From: Armatimonadetes bacterium UBA5352
GTDB lineage: Bacteria; Armatimonadota; Zipacnadia; Zipacnadales; UBA5352
Length of the DNA stretch: 40,702 nt
Direction: 5' to 3'
Assembly (NCBI GenBank): GCA_002411015.1
Contig: DHPY01000027.1
Span: forward strand, 1-40,702
Part shown: positions 1 to 8,208 of the stretch, one piece after another
How the letters are laid out: the number at the start of each line of letters is the position of its first letter
Numbering within the stretch: the stretch's first letter is position 1
The notes under the pieces: generated by a model
Database searches by the model: none
What the model saw: only the letters and a program-made list of their open reading frames with translations
What the model was told of the DNA's origin: nothing
Program-made: the position numbers and the translations under genes

Positions 1-19
1 TTTATGGACGCTGCACTAG
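1..19 (+). repeat. terminal inverted repeat, left end
   Basis: The first 19 bases (TTTATGGACGCTGCACTAG) equal the reverse complement of 40681-40699. In this copy the last bases are also part of a 14-bp palindrome (CTGCACTAGTGCAG, 11-24). Its exact position at both window ends points to contig-end assembly effects rather than a biological element. Confidence 0.7.
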
Positions 20-1050
20 TGCAGGCCGAGGCGGCCGTAGACACCGCTCGCGCAGCCCTCGATGAGGCGCGAGCATCCGCATCGGCGCTGCCCCCGACGA
101 TCCGCCAGGCTGAGGCCGAGGTGCAGGGGGGCATCCAGCAGGCCCGCGAGCGCCTCAGCGGTGCGCAGGCGCGCCTCGATGAGCTGCTGGCCGGAGGGCG
201 CGCGGAGGAGGTGCGGGAGGCCGAGGCGCTGGCTGAGAGCGCGCGCACCAGGCTCGCGCAGGCCGAGGTGGAGGTCGGCCGCGCCCGCTCGCTGGCGGCG
301 GCCGACGCGACTGCACGGGCGAACCTGGAGCGCGCTGAGGCGTCCGTCAACGATGCACAGGCCCGGGTGCAGGAGGCGCGGACGCGGCTCGCGCAGGCGC
401 AGCGCGACCTCCAGCGCTCGCGAAGCCTCTACGAGCAGGGCGTGGTGGCACAGGCGAGCTACGAGGCCGCGAGCACCGCTGCCGCGACCGCTGAGGATAA
501 CGTAGCGCAGGCCCAGGCGGCTCTGCGCCAGGCACAGGTGGAGGCCGACCGGCAGCGCACACTGCTGGAAGTGACGCGCGAGCAGGAGCTTGATCGCGCG
601 CAGACCGCCCGTGAGACCGCGCAGCAGGACGTCAGGGCGGCTGAGGCCCGGCTGGCGCTGGTGCTGGGCCCGGCGCGCGCCGAGCAGGTGGCGCAGCAGC
701 GTGCGGAGGTGCGCTCAGCGCAGGCGGCGCTTGATCAGGCGCAGCGGGCGGGTCCGGCGCGCGTGGAGAGCGTCCGCCGCACTCCGGCCGGCGAGCGCGT
801 GCAGGTCGCTGAGCGGCAGCTTGCGCAGGCACAGGCCGCGCGCGATACCGTCCTCGCGAGGCTGGAGAAGACCGCGGTGGGCACGCAGTTCGCGGGCATC
901 ATCACCGACCTGATCCTCGAGCCCGGCGACGTGGTCACGCCCGGGCAGGCGATCGTCACGATCGCCGCGATGGACTCGCCCGGGATCCAGGTTGAGATCG
1001 ATGAGCGCGAGATCGCGGAGGTGCGCGTATACGCTTGCGCAGGAGCTTGA
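1..1050 (+). CDS. HlyD/AcrA-type membrane fusion (adaptor) protein, truncated at both ends
   Basis: Periplasmic adaptor of an ABC-type efflux or lipoprotein-export system. Most of the visible 348 residues are Ala/Gln/Arg/Glu-rich heptads (about residues 1-290), the long coiled-coil hairpin of the HlyD family. They are followed by the second half of a lipoyl domain (AGIITDLILEPGDVVTPGQ) and the start of a beta-barrel (IQVEIDEREIAEV). The membrane anchor and first lipoyl half are missing because the gene runs off the left edge; the ATG at 4 is in frame but has no visible ribosome site. The C-terminal barrel is also missing: after EIAEVRV the frame runs only six more residues to a stop, while the next sequence encodes the middle of a permease in another frame. 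So the gene is fused at about 1025 to the following gene by a deletion or a misassembly. It lies directly upstream of the matching permease and ATPase. Confidence 0.8.
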   Translation, partial: FMDAALVQAEAAVDTARAALDEARASASALPPTIRQAEAEVQGGIQQARERLSGAQARLDELLAGGRAEEVREAEALAESARTRLAQAEVEVGRARSLAAADATARANLERAEASVNDAQARVQEARTRLAQAQRDLQRSRSLYEQGVVAQASYEAASTAAATAEDNVAQAQAALRQAQVEADRQRTLLEVTREQELDRAQTARETAQQDVRAAEARLALVLGPARAEQVAQQRAEVRSAQAALDQAQRAGPARVESVRRTPAGERVQVAERQLAQAQAARDTVLARLEKTAVGTQFAGIITDLILEPGDVVTPGQAIVTIAAMDSPGIQVEIDEREIAEVRVYACAGA

Positions 1051-1765
1051 CGTAGACCTCGGCGACCGCATCCGCCTCACCACCGGCACCGGGAACACCG
1101 GCAGCTACACCGTGGGCGGGATCGTCTACACCGGTGCGGAGGCGACCGACGGGGCCACCGTCTTCATCACGCTGCGGGCCGGACAGACGCTCTTCGCCAC
1201 CGGCACCCTCGTGACTACCTTCTCCGTGAAGCTCGACGACCCGTTCCTCGCCAACCAGGTGGGGGATGCGATGGCCGCGACGCTCGACCTCGACGTCGGC
1301 TCGTGGATGCGCGACAACGCCAGCCTTTTCGAGGGCCTCCGCGCGCAGACCAACTCGGCGGTCCTGATCTCCGTCTTCAGCCTCGTGGCCTCCTCCTTCG
1401 CCATCGCCAGCGTGCTCGTGGTGAGCGTCCTCAAGCGCCAGCGGGAGATCGGCATCCTGAAGGCAATCGGCGCGCGCAGTAACCAGATCCTGCGAGTGTT
1501 CACGCTGGAGGGCCTGATGATCGGCGTCCTCGGCGCCGCAATCGGCGGGCTGCTCGGCTCGGGGCTGATCCTGCTGCTGACGAGCATCAAGCGGCCCGCG
1601 CCCGTGCCCGGGGTGCCGCCGGAGCCGCTCTTTCCGGCGCAGCTTATCCCGGAGATCATCATCGGCGCGATGGCCGCGGCGATCGTCGCGACAGTCATCG
1701 CGGCAGTGCTGCCGGCACGCCAGGCGGCGCGGCTGAACCCGGTGGATGTGATACGCGGTGGCTGA
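992..1765 (+). CDS. FtsX/MacB/LolC-type ABC transporter permease, N-terminally truncated
   Basis: C-terminal half of an ABC permease of the MacB/FtsX family. Convincing protein begins only at about 1030 (LAQELDVDLGDRIRLTTGTG, the end of the periplasmic MacB_PCD-like domain). It continues into three membrane segments with the family hallmark KRQREIGILKAIGAR (cytoplasmic loop) and ends in PARQAARLNPVDVIRGG, the classic FtsX C-terminus. The first transmembrane helix and most of the periplasmic domain (roughly 150-200 residues in relatives) are absent. The open frame from the ATG at 992 overlaps the adaptor in another frame and its first dozen codons look like a shadow. Its 3' end overlaps the ATPase start by 8 bases, so the pair is translationally coupled. 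As drawn, this product could not work as a transporter. Confidence 0.8.
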   Translation: MRSMSARSRRCAYTLAQELDVDLGDRIRLTTGTGNTGSYTVGGIVYTGAEATDGATVFITLRAGQTLFATGTLVTTFSVKLDDPFLANQVGDAMAATLDLDVGSWMRDNASLFEGLRAQTNSAVLISVFSLVASSFAIASVLVVSVLKRQREIGILKAIGARSNQILRVFTLEGLMIGVLGAAIGGLLGSGLILLLTSIKRPAPVPGVPPEPLFPAQLIPEIIIGAMAAAIVATVIAAVLPARQAARLNPVDVIRGG

Positions 1766-2450
1766 GCAGAAGCTGGCGCCGGCGGTCGAGACGATCGGGC
1801 TGAAGAAGACCTATCCGGGCGAGGTCCCGGTGCGGGTACTGCATGGCATCGACCTGCGCATCGAGGCGGACGAGTTCGTCTCCGTCCTCGGCCAGTCGGG
1901 CTCGGGGAAGTCCACGCTGCTCAATTGCCTCGGCGCGCTGGACCGGCCGACGGAGGGGCGCGTGCTCGTTGCGGGGGAGGATCTCGCGCACCTCGACGAT
2001 GACGAGCTTGCCGATCTGCGCAACCGGACCGTCGGCTTCATCTTCCAGTTCCACTACCTCCAGGACGAGTTCACCTGCCTGGAGAACGCGCTCATGCCGA
2101 TCAGCATCCGCAAGGGCAATGCGGACCCGGGGGACGTGGAGCGCGTGATCGCGCTGCTCGAGCGCGTGGGCCTCGGCCACCGGCTGGGCAGCCCCCCGGG
2201 GCGCCTCTCAGGCGGCGAGCAGCAGCGCACCGCGATCGTCCGCGCGCTGGCGAACCGGCCGAGGCTGGTGCTCGCGGATGAGCCGACCGGCAACCTCGAC
2301 AGCCGCTCATCGGAGCAGGTCTTCGAGCTGATGCGTGAGATCAACGAGGAGACGGGGGTCGCGTTCGTGATGGTCACGCATGACGACCGCCTCGCCGCGC
2401 GCGGGGATCGCACGGTACGCATCGAGGACGGCCTGCTCATCGAGGAATAG
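1758..2450 (+). CDS. ABC transporter ATP-binding protein (MacB/LolD type)
   Basis: ATPase that powers the permease encoded just upstream. It is complete at 230 residues, the usual LolD/MacB-ATPase size. Visible motifs: Walker A GQSGSGKST (45-53), Q-loop FQF (Q97), signature LSGGEQQR (150-157), Walker B VLADEP with the catalytic Glu (171-176), D-loop NLDSRS, and H-loop THDD (H208). It starts with GTG at 1758, inside the end of the permease gene, giving an 8-base overlap. The family includes lipoprotein-release, macrolide-export and peptide-resistance pumps. With an HlyD-type adaptor in the same operon an efflux role is more likely than Lol, but the substrate cannot be read from sequence. The gene is intact even though both partners are damaged. 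Confidence 0.93.
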   Translation: MAEQKLAPAVETIGLKKTYPGEVPVRVLHGIDLRIEADEFVSVLGQSGSGKSTLLNCLGALDRPTEGRVLVAGEDLAHLDDDELADLRNRTVGFIFQFHYLQDEFTCLENALMPISIRKGNADPGDVERVIALLERVGLGHRLGSPPGRLSGGEQQRTAIVRALANRPRLVLADEPTGNLDSRSSEQVFELMREINEETGVAFVMVTHDDRLAARGDRTVRIEDGLLIEE

Positions 2451-2503
2451 CAGGCCGCCCTCATTCAGATGGAGAGCTACAGTTCAATCAGCGACGGCCG
2501 ACG

Positions 2504-2860
2504 CTACTTACCCTTCTTCCCCGACTCCTCTTCCTCGAGCCCGGCTTCTTCTCGGCCTTCTTCGTCCTCCTCGGACTCATCATCCTCGCTCCCCTCGTCC
2601 TCCTTGCCGCACTTGACCGTGATGATGGCCTCGACCTTGTCCATCGGGATCGCGACGCGGCCCTTTGCGCCGCCATCCGCCTGCTTCCACTTCAGCACCA
2701 CGAAGCCGTCGTCTACCTTCGCGAAGGTGCCCACGATCTGCGGGCAGCTGTCAATGTCGCCCTCAGCCGGCCACTCGATCCAGATGTCCTCGCTCAGTGC
2801 CGCGATGTGATTGAGCGTGCCGCTTGAGAGCCCCCGTACCCGCACTACCACCGTCGCCAT
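2504..2860 (-). CDS. small Sm-like beta-barrel protein with a highly acidic tail
   Basis: A 118-residue protein of no family I can name. Residues 1-84 alternate short hydrophobic strands (MATVVVRVRG, EDIWIEW, IVGTFAKV, DGFVVLKWK, GRVAIPMDKVEAIITV), a layout that recalls Sm/LSm or Hfq-like small barrels; this is inference from pattern only. Residues 86-113 are almost entirely Glu, Asp, Ser and Gly, followed by a basic end (GKKGK). The ATG at 2860 is chosen over upstream starts because GGAGG lies 8 bases before it. It is predicted cytoplasmic, with no signal or membrane segment. It is the last gene of a leftward group and converges on the ABC ATPase gene, with only 53 bases between their ends. 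Confidence 0.7.
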   Translation of the reverse strand: MATVVVRVRGLSSGTLNHIAALSEDIWIEWPAEGDIDSCPQIVGTFAKVDDGFVVLKWKQADGGAKGRVAIPMDKVEAIITVKCGKEDEGSEDDESEEDEEGREEAGLEEEESGKKGK

Positions 2861-2959
2861 GGTCCGTCCCTCCATTGCCGCTGCCTCGTGTCCCTGGTGG
2901 AGACTCCTTTGCCACATTCGCGCACATTCCTGCACGACCTGCGTCAGCGAGCGCGCAGA

Positions 2960-3889
2960 TCAGCCGCCGCTCACCTCGAAACGCAGCTCCGATTGCAGCA
3001 CCCACGCCCAGAAGCCGCCGCCCTCCAGCGCCCTGTCCTCCCCGAGATTCGCGTGGAAGCTCTCCTCGGTGACGTTCAGGCCGACCTCGTAGCTCCCGGC
3101 GGGCAGCCGCAGCTCGCCGCGCTTCGGCCGATCCGGCTCCCACTCCGCGAAGATTCCGACCTGCTCCTGCGTCCCGGCCAGCGGTGGCCTGTAGAAGTGC
3201 GCGTCGCGCTCAAGCGTGTACCAGCGCGGCGGCGAGTCGTTCGCGCCGCGGTCGCGCTGGCCCACCCGCCAGAGCACGTGCAGGCTGCTGTCGAGCGCAA
3301 AGGGCTGCTTGGCGTCGCCGCGAGCATCGGTGACGAACCAGTCGAAGAGCAGGTAGCCGCTAACGCTGTGGCCATCGGCAACGTGCTTCGCGAGGTCAGC
3401 ATCCAGCACGTTCCAGCCGCAGGCCTCACACCACCAGCGCCCGATGCGGCCAAGCTGCCACGAAGACCACCACCGAGGGTCGCCTGCATTCGCCGCCTCG
3501 CTCGCACCCGCCACCGGCTCCAGTCCCACCAGCTTCAACTGGTAGGCCATGCCCGGCTTGAGGCCCATAGCCCGCACGACGCCCCCCAGCGTATCCGCCA
3601 CGCGCTCATACCGCACCTCGACGCCCGTAGCCGCGCCATTCGCATAGCTGAAGGCGCTGCGGAACTCATCGCTGTAGGGTGCGTCGGCCGCATCGCGCCA
3701 GCGGTCCCGCTGCGGAGGCCGCACCACCAGCGCCTGCATCGTTGTCTCGCTCAGATCGCTCACCGTCACCCTCGCGGCCCCATCCCGATGACCCTGCGGA
3801 GCCAGCATCACCCACGCCAGCCGCGCCACTATCCAGATCAGCAGCGCGATGGCCCAGGGCAGGAAGCTCCGCATCGGTCGGCGCGTCAT
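2960..3889 (-). CDS. membrane-anchored protein with a C2H2-like metal motif, unknown function
   Basis: A 309-residue hypothetical protein. An N-terminal hydrophobic segment (about 9-30, LPWAIALLIWIVARLAWVML) after positive residues looks like an uncleaved anchor, putting the rest outside the membrane. The middle holds C154-x2-C157-x11-H169-x4-H174, a perfect C2H2 zinc-finger spacing, followed by a GYLLFDWFVTDARGDA segment. The C-terminal third has beta-strand character (GTQEQVGIFAEWEPDRPKRG, LRLPAGSYEVGLNVTEESFH). No catalytic motif is recognised. It lies about 100 bases downstream of the prepilin-like gene and upstream of the acidic Sm-like gene, all leftward. The ribosome site before the ATG at 3889 is weak; an in-frame ATG five codons later (3874) is an alternative. 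Confidence 0.65.
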   Translation of the reverse strand: MTRRPMRSFLPWAIALLIWIVARLAWVMLAPQGHRDGAARVTVSDLSETTMQALVVRPPQRDRWRDAADAPYSDEFRSAFSYANGAATGVEVRYERVADTLGGVVRAMGLKPGMAYQLKLVGLEPVAGASEAANAGDPRWWSSWQLGRIGRWWCEACGWNVLDADLAKHVADGHSVSGYLLFDWFVTDARGDAKQPFALDSSLHVLWRVGQRDRGANDSPPRWYTLERDAHFYRPPLAGTQEQVGIFAEWEPDRPKRGELRLPAGSYEVGLNVTEESFHANLGEDRALEGGGFWAWVLQSELRFEVSGG

Positions 3890-3942
3890 CGCAAATCACT
3901 TTCGCCCTTCAGGCGCGCGCGACCTCGCCACCGTACATGAAA

Positions 3943-3974
3943 GCGCGCGAGCTGCTCACAGGCCGCTCGCGCGC
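3943..3974 (-). terminator. hairpin after the prepilin-like gene
   Basis: The arms GCGCGCGAG and CTCGCGCGC (9 bp, perfect) enclose a 14-base loop, starting about 20 bases after the prepilin-like stop codon. Read leftward, the stem is followed by a short T-rich run (CTTTCAT). It is a plausible intrinsic terminator; the weak T tract limits certainty. Confidence 0.45.
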
Positions 3975-3993
3975 GCAGTCTCCGATGCCGCAC

Positions 3994-4635
3994 TCACTCG
4001 CTCGGGATGGCCGGGTCCCAGTAGACGGCGGTGTCCACGTTCTGCTCCCGCGCCCACTTCACATGGCTGTCGGCGAAGCCGATGATCACGCCATCATTGT
4101 GCAGTTGCGGCCAGTTGTTCCCGGTGAAGCTGTTGTCGCTGGGAGCGTTGCAGATGTCATTCCCCGCGTCATTGCAGTGCCAGTCGCCATCGGCGCCGAC
4201 ATGCCAGGGGCTCGCCGCACCGATCGCCTCCGGCCGGATGTCCATAACCGTGATCTTCATTGCGGGGTCCCAGAAGCTGTTCATGGAGACACCCGAGGCA
4301 CGCCAGTTCAGGGCATAGCCAGGAGCCTTGTCCTTGCGATCCGGGCAGTACATGATCTGACGGTTGCGGGTGTAGGGGAAGATCGCGTTGTACCACTGGG
4401 TCTCCGGGTCCCCGGCCGCCGCCTGGCCTCTCGGGTAGACCTCGTCATAGTCCTGCGCATACATCGCGAGCGCGAGGCAGACCTGCTTCACGTTGGCTAT
4501 ACATGCCGCCTGTCGCCCCTTGCCTCGAGCCTGCGAGAAGACGGGCATCATGATCGAGGCCAGGATGGAGATGATGGCGATCACAACAAGTAGCTCAATC
4601 AGTGTAAAACCGCCGCGTAAGTGGCGGGTCGCCAT
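3994..4635 (-). CDS. prepilin-type N-terminal cleavage/methylation protein (DUF1559-like pseudopilin)
   Basis: A 213-residue type IV pilin/pseudopilin-like secreted protein. The type III signal is clear: basic leader MATRHLRGG, cleavage expected after Gly9, then FTLIE with the conserved Glu at mature position 5 (Glu14), and a hydrophobic helix to about residue 30. QARGKGRQAACIANVKQ and MYAQDYDEVYPRG follow, and the C-terminal HNDGVIIGFADSHVKW is the H-x-DG style motif of the large DUF1559-like paralog families in Armatimonadota and Planctomycetota. Such proteins are processed by a prepilin peptidase and are often present in many copies per genome; their roles are largely unknown. An AAGGAGG site lies 8 bases before the ATG. 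Its position just downstream of a glycoside hydrolase gene may be incidental. Confidence 0.93.
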   Translation of the reverse strand: MATRHLRGGFTLIELLVVIAIISILASIMMPVFSQARGKGRQAACIANVKQVCLALAMYAQDYDEVYPRGQAAAGDPETQWYNAIFPYTRNRQIMYCPDRKDKAPGYALNWRASGVSMNSFWDPAMKITVMDIRPEAIGAASPWHVGADGDWHCNDAGNDICNAPSDNSFTGNNWPQLHNDGVIIGFADSHVKWAREQNVDTAVYWDPAIPSE

Positions 4636-4694
4636 GGAGTGCGCCTCCTTCAGGTCCGTACGATCGTGCGTGACCAGGGCGCTGATGACTGCAC

Positions 4695-4721
4695 ATTATC
4701 AAACACTTGGACGCGTGGCAA
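4695..4721 (-). promoter_or_regulatory. possible promoter of the prepilin-like gene
   Basis: On the minus strand TTGCCA (4721-4716) and GATAAT (4700-4695) are separated by 15 bases, about 60 bases upstream of the prepilin-like ATG. This is the only AT-rich promoter-like patch in the 163-base gap. The spacer is shorter than the usual 16-18, so the assignment is tentative. Confidence 0.3.
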
Positions 4722-4798
4722 GTTTCGCGATTCCGAATGATCCGCGCGTCAAACCTGCTTTCACAGGATCTTAATGCTTAGTTCGTGGCTCAAAAGGG

Positions 4799-7510
4799 TC
4801 AGTCGTGGCTGATCTGCAGGATGATGTCACACGGGTACCGCCCGGCACGCGATCCGTAGACCGTGAGGCCTCCCTCCCCCGGCGCCGCATCGTGCGCGAT
4901 CATCTCCACCTCGACCGTGCCCTGCGCCGCAAGCTCAGCCGCCGCCGCGCCTGACATGCCTGCCGAGATCAGTTGCCCGTAGCGCCCGCGGAAGCCGTTC
5001 ATATGCGAGAGCGCACCGCGCGAGTCGGCCGGCTGCTTGGAGAGCCGCAGGTCGGCAACCTGCCGGCCGCCGATCCTGATCGCGACCCGCGACGGCCAGC
5101 GCTCGCCGCTCGTCTGCGGCGCTCCCGGGCGCGCGCTCGACAGCTCGGCCTGCACCGAGATCTCCCGCACGCTCGCGGCGTCGAGGCCTTCAGGCAGCTC
5201 AAAGCGCCAGCGGATGCTCCCATCACCCTGCCCGGCGAGCAGATGGACCTCGCCACCGACCTCGCCGCGCTCAGGCTCTGCGTCGAATGAGGCCTCCCCG
5301 GCCCCCGCGGGGAGTGTGAGGGTGAGGGTGAGGGCGCCATCGCGCTCGGTACTGCCATTGCTCTGGACGAGTTCAAAGTAACAGAAGTTCCCCGCAGAGG
5401 GCTGCCAGTGCTCGTCATAGAGCACCGCCTCGAGCCGCACGAGCCCCGGCCTGCGGGGCAGCTTCAGCTCGATATGCGCCTCACCGGTGGGCGTGTGCGC
5501 GAGCAGCCGCTCCCGTGCAATCACCTCCTCGCGGCCCAGCCAGTCTGTGAAGACCGCGCTCCACCGCAGCCTCCGCTCAAGCTCCTCCGCATCCGCAGAT
5601 GGCCGCAGGAAGACCGGCACCCGCACGCTGGCGCCCGGCACGACCATCCGCCCCGGAGGCGCGTCGAAGCCCACGAATACGTCCCCAAGCAGCATTGCCG
5701 GATCGTAGCCGAACTCCTTCGGCGAGCGGTCATAGTTGTAGATCCCGTTGTACTCCCACTCGATGTCAGTCAGCTCAGTGTAGACGTAGCCGCAGATCTT
5801 CTCGTGCCGCCGCAGCTCGTTCGTGAGGAACCGCAGGCACCAGGAGACGTCGAGGTCGCCGGCGCGGGCGCTGATGCCCCCGTACTCGCTGTTCATCAGC
5901 GGCTGGTCGCCCTGCTTGTTCCCGCCGACGTAGTTGAAGCTCGAGCCTTCGTAGGTCCGCGCCACGACCTCCTCAATATGCTCGCGCGCCTGCTCGTAGT
6001 CATTCATGTAGAAGTGCCATGAGTTGATATCGGTGGCCACGTGGTCGTAGAAGCACGGGGAGTTGTCCTCAATCAGCCGCGTCGGATCAAGCTCCTTCGC
6101 GCGCAGGTAGCACTGCCGCACCCACTCATGCCGCTCCGGCAGATCGGCGTAGGCCCTCATGCCGAGGCCCCAGGTCTCATTGAACAGGCACCACGCGAAG
6201 ATGCTCGGGTGATTGAAGTCGCGCTCGATCTGCGCCCACGCGTTGCGCTCCCAGCGCTCCTTCGCGATCTCCGAGTAGCCCTCGTAGCCCACCCCCGGCA
6301 TGTCGCACATCAGCAGAACCCCGCAGCGATCCGCCCAGTAGCAGTAGCGCGGGTCGGGCGTCTTGATGTGCAGGCGCAGGAAGTTCAGCCCCGCCTGCTT
6401 CGCCAGCAGCATGTCCTCGCGGATCGCCGCGTTGCTCGGGTGCGTGTAGACGCCCTGCGGATGGAAGTTCTGATCGAGCGCCCCGCGCAGGTAGATCGGT
6501 TTCCCGTTCAGGCAGATGCAGATGGGCCCGCCCTCGTGCAGCGGCCCCACGGAGATGTCCCGCATCCCGAACTGTGTGTGCACCTCGTCGATGACCGCCC
6601 CGTCGCGCATCAGCAGCACCCGCGCGCGATACATGTGCGGGCTCTCCGGCGTCCACGCGACCGGGCGCTCGATCTCGTGCTCGACGCGCGCCTCTGCTGC
6701 GTCGTCCACCTCGTTGCCCTCGGTGGCGGCCACGCATGGTCCGGTAGAGGCGCGTATCTGCGTCGCCACCGTCAGCCCGTCAGTGCCACCAGGAGCGTGC
6801 AGGCGCACCGTGAAGGTCGCTCGCCCGCCTGCCAGATCCGGCGCCACGAGCACGTTCGCAACATGCGCCTCCGCCCGCGGCTCCAGCCAGACCGTCTGCC
6901 AGATCCCGCTGGTGCGCGTATACCAACTGCTCACCTGCTTGCCGATCGGCTGCCGGGAGTGGTCCTGCGGGTCATGCACGCGGATGACGAGCGTGTTGGG
7001 GCCCTCCCGGAGCGCATCGGTGATGTCCAGCGCCACTGGCATGTAGCCGCTCTCCTGCGCGCCCACCTCCGTGCCGTTCACCCAGACGCGCACGTCCCAG
7101 TCGGCGGCGCCGATATTCAGCCACACGCGCTGGCCGCCCCAGCCCTCCGGCACCGTGAACTCCCGCCGATACCAGCCGATCGTGTGATGGGGGGCCTCGC
7201 GGTAGTTCTCCTTCGTCACCGAAGGGGGATCGAGCCACGCCTCCGTGGAGAACCAGTTATCGTTGCCCGCCCGCTCCTCCGTCCCCCATGCGAGATGGCT
7301 CTCCCACGGGAACGGCACCCGGATCGTCCGCGTGAAGGCTCCGGAGGCGGCGTTCGGCCAGCCCTCGCCCACCCCGGCGTCCTCAGGGTCGTAATCGAAC
7401 TCCCATTCACCATTGAGATTCAGCCAGTCAACGCCGGGCCGCAAGCCACGATGCATATCGGGTCGGGGGTGCTCCGGGCGAGGCATGGACAGGTCCCACA
7501 CTTCGGACAT
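4799..7510 (-). CDS. glycoside hydrolase family 2 protein (beta-galactosidase/glucuronidase-like)
   Basis: A retaining exo-glycosidase of 903 residues. Domain order: N-terminal sugar-binding jelly roll (about 25-215), Ig-like domain (215-320), catalytic TIM barrel (320-600), then further beta domains. The acid/base is Glu445 in NHPSIFAWCLFNETWG, and the nucleophile is Glu542 in LMNSEYGG; both match GH2 hallmarks. The sugar specificity (galactoside, glucuronide or mannoside) cannot be decided from these motifs. No signal peptide is seen, so the enzyme is predicted cytoplasmic and would act on imported oligosaccharides. An AAGGAG site precedes the ATG at 7510. It faces the winged-helix/KaiC-SBP unit across a 212-base divergent intergenic region, so it could be a target of that regulator; this is speculation based on position only. 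Confidence 0.93.
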   Translation of the reverse strand: MSEVWDLSMPRPEHPRPDMHRGLRPGVDWLNLNGEWEFDYDPEDAGVGEGWPNAASGAFTRTIRVPFPWESHLAWGTEERAGNDNWFSTEAWLDPPSVTKENYREAPHHTIGWYRREFTVPEGWGGQRVWLNIGAADWDVRVWVNGTEVGAQESGYMPVALDITDALREGPNTLVIRVHDPQDHSRQPIGKQVSSWYTRTSGIWQTVWLEPRAEAHVANVLVAPDLAGGRATFTVRLHAPGGTDGLTVATQIRASTGPCVAATEGNEVDDAAEARVEHEIERPVAWTPESPHMYRARVLLMRDGAVIDEVHTQFGMRDISVGPLHEGGPICICLNGKPIYLRGALDQNFHPQGVYTHPSNAAIREDMLLAKQAGLNFLRLHIKTPDPRYCYWADRCGVLLMCDMPGVGYEGYSEIAKERWERNAWAQIERDFNHPSIFAWCLFNETWGLGMRAYADLPERHEWVRQCYLRAKELDPTRLIEDNSPCFYDHVATDINSWHFYMNDYEQAREHIEEVVARTYEGSSFNYVGGNKQGDQPLMNSEYGGISARAGDLDVSWCLRFLTNELRRHEKICGYVYTELTDIEWEYNGIYNYDRSPKEFGYDPAMLLGDVFVGFDAPPGRMVVPGASVRVPVFLRPSADAEELERRLRWSAVFTDWLGREEVIARERLLAHTPTGEAHIELKLPRRPGLVRLEAVLYDEHWQPSAGNFCYFELVQSNGSTERDGALTLTLTLPAGAGEASFDAEPERGEVGGEVHLLAGQGDGSIRWRFELPEGLDAASVREISVQAELSSARPGAPQTSGERWPSRVAIRIGGRQVADLRLSKQPADSRGALSHMNGFRGRYGQLISAGMSGAAAAELAAQGTVEVEMIAHDAAPGEGGLTVYGSRAGRYPCDIILQISHD

Positions 7511-7722
7511 GCTGGCACTCCTTTGCTCTCAGTCATCTGACCGGTACAGATTCCGCGTGGCCGTCGCGGGACCTTCATCCACCGCGCCGGAGCGTGCGTG
7601 ACCACAGGGAATCCTCCGCCGAACAGAACCGTCGAGGCCGACGAGTGTTGATAACAACGGCGGAGACACGCACGAAGTACCTGCACACAGGGGGAACTCG
7701 CGCGCGGATGGAGGAATTACCC

Positions 7723-8208
7723 GTGTCAACGTCAAAGTACAGTGACGAGGCAGGAAGAGCATGCGCAGTGGCGAACAAATCGCCTCAACGACGCCGTCTG
7801 TGGATGACCGCCATGGACGAACACGTCCGCAAGTTCATCGAAGAGACCGCACAGGATCTCGTCGGGCTGGAGGTTGCTCTCTTCTTCCAGGGCAACCCGC
7901 GCGCCTTCGATACCGCCTCGGGTATTGCTCTGCGCACTCACCGGCCCCTCGGTGACGTGGAGCCTGCGCTGCACCGCATGACGGAGCAGGGGTACCTCGA
8001 GTCCCTGGCGCGCGCCGATGGCCGCTACCAGGTCTACGCCCTCTCCGCGGCGCCGGAGGTCTGGCGGACCCTCTGCCACCTCAGTGAGGCCTACCACGAG
8101 GACCCCCTCGCGCGCAAGGAGATTGTGCTGCTGCTCGTGCAGCGCCGGCTGAAGGAGCGCGGCCTGCCCGCACCACCGACTACGCCGGGGAGTGGGACTG
8201 ATGGCTGA
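7723..8208 (+). CDS. winged-helix DNA-binding protein, coupled to the KaiC-SBP fusion
   Basis: A 161-residue small regulator. Residues about 33-110 form a winged-helix pattern: helix HVRKFIEETAQDLVGLEVALFF, then a recognition-like segment (GIALRTHRPLGDVEPALHRMTEQGYLESLA) and a wing (RADGRYQVYALSAA). This recalls PadR/MarR/ArsR-type regulators, though no specific family is identified. The C-terminus is helical (ARKEIVLLLVQRRLKERGL). The GTG at 7723 is chosen because GGAGG lies exactly 8 bases upstream (7710-7714); an ATG at 7813 would give a shorter core-only protein. Its last 8 bases overlap the start of the KaiC-SBP gene, implying translational coupling and joint function. It could bind DNA, or serve only as a protein-protein module. 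Confidence 0.78.
   Translation: MSTSKYSDEAGRACAVANKSPQRRRLWMTAMDEHVRKFIEETAQDLVGLEVALFFQGNPRAFDTASGIALRTHRPLGDVEPALHRMTEQGYLESLARADGRYQVYALSAAPEVWRTLCHLSEAYHEDPLARKEIVLLLVQRRLKERGLPAPPTTPGSGTDG

Noticed and set aside
6041..7540. Long plus-strand open frame of 499 codons opposite the family 2 glycosidase
   Set aside because: It mirrors the codon pattern of the glycosidase on the other strand, is rich in Arg/Pro/His, and has no recognisable motifs or ribosome site. GC-rich genes often give such antisense frames.
7640..7660. Small inverted repeat TGTT-GAT-AACA upstream of the winged-helix gene as an operator
   Set aside because: The half-sites are only 4 bases, too short to separate from chance without comparison to relatives.
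8192..8200. GTG at 8192 as the start of the KaiC-SBP protein
   Set aside because: The ATG at 8201 has GGGGAG at the ideal distance; the GTG lies at the end of that ribosome site itself.
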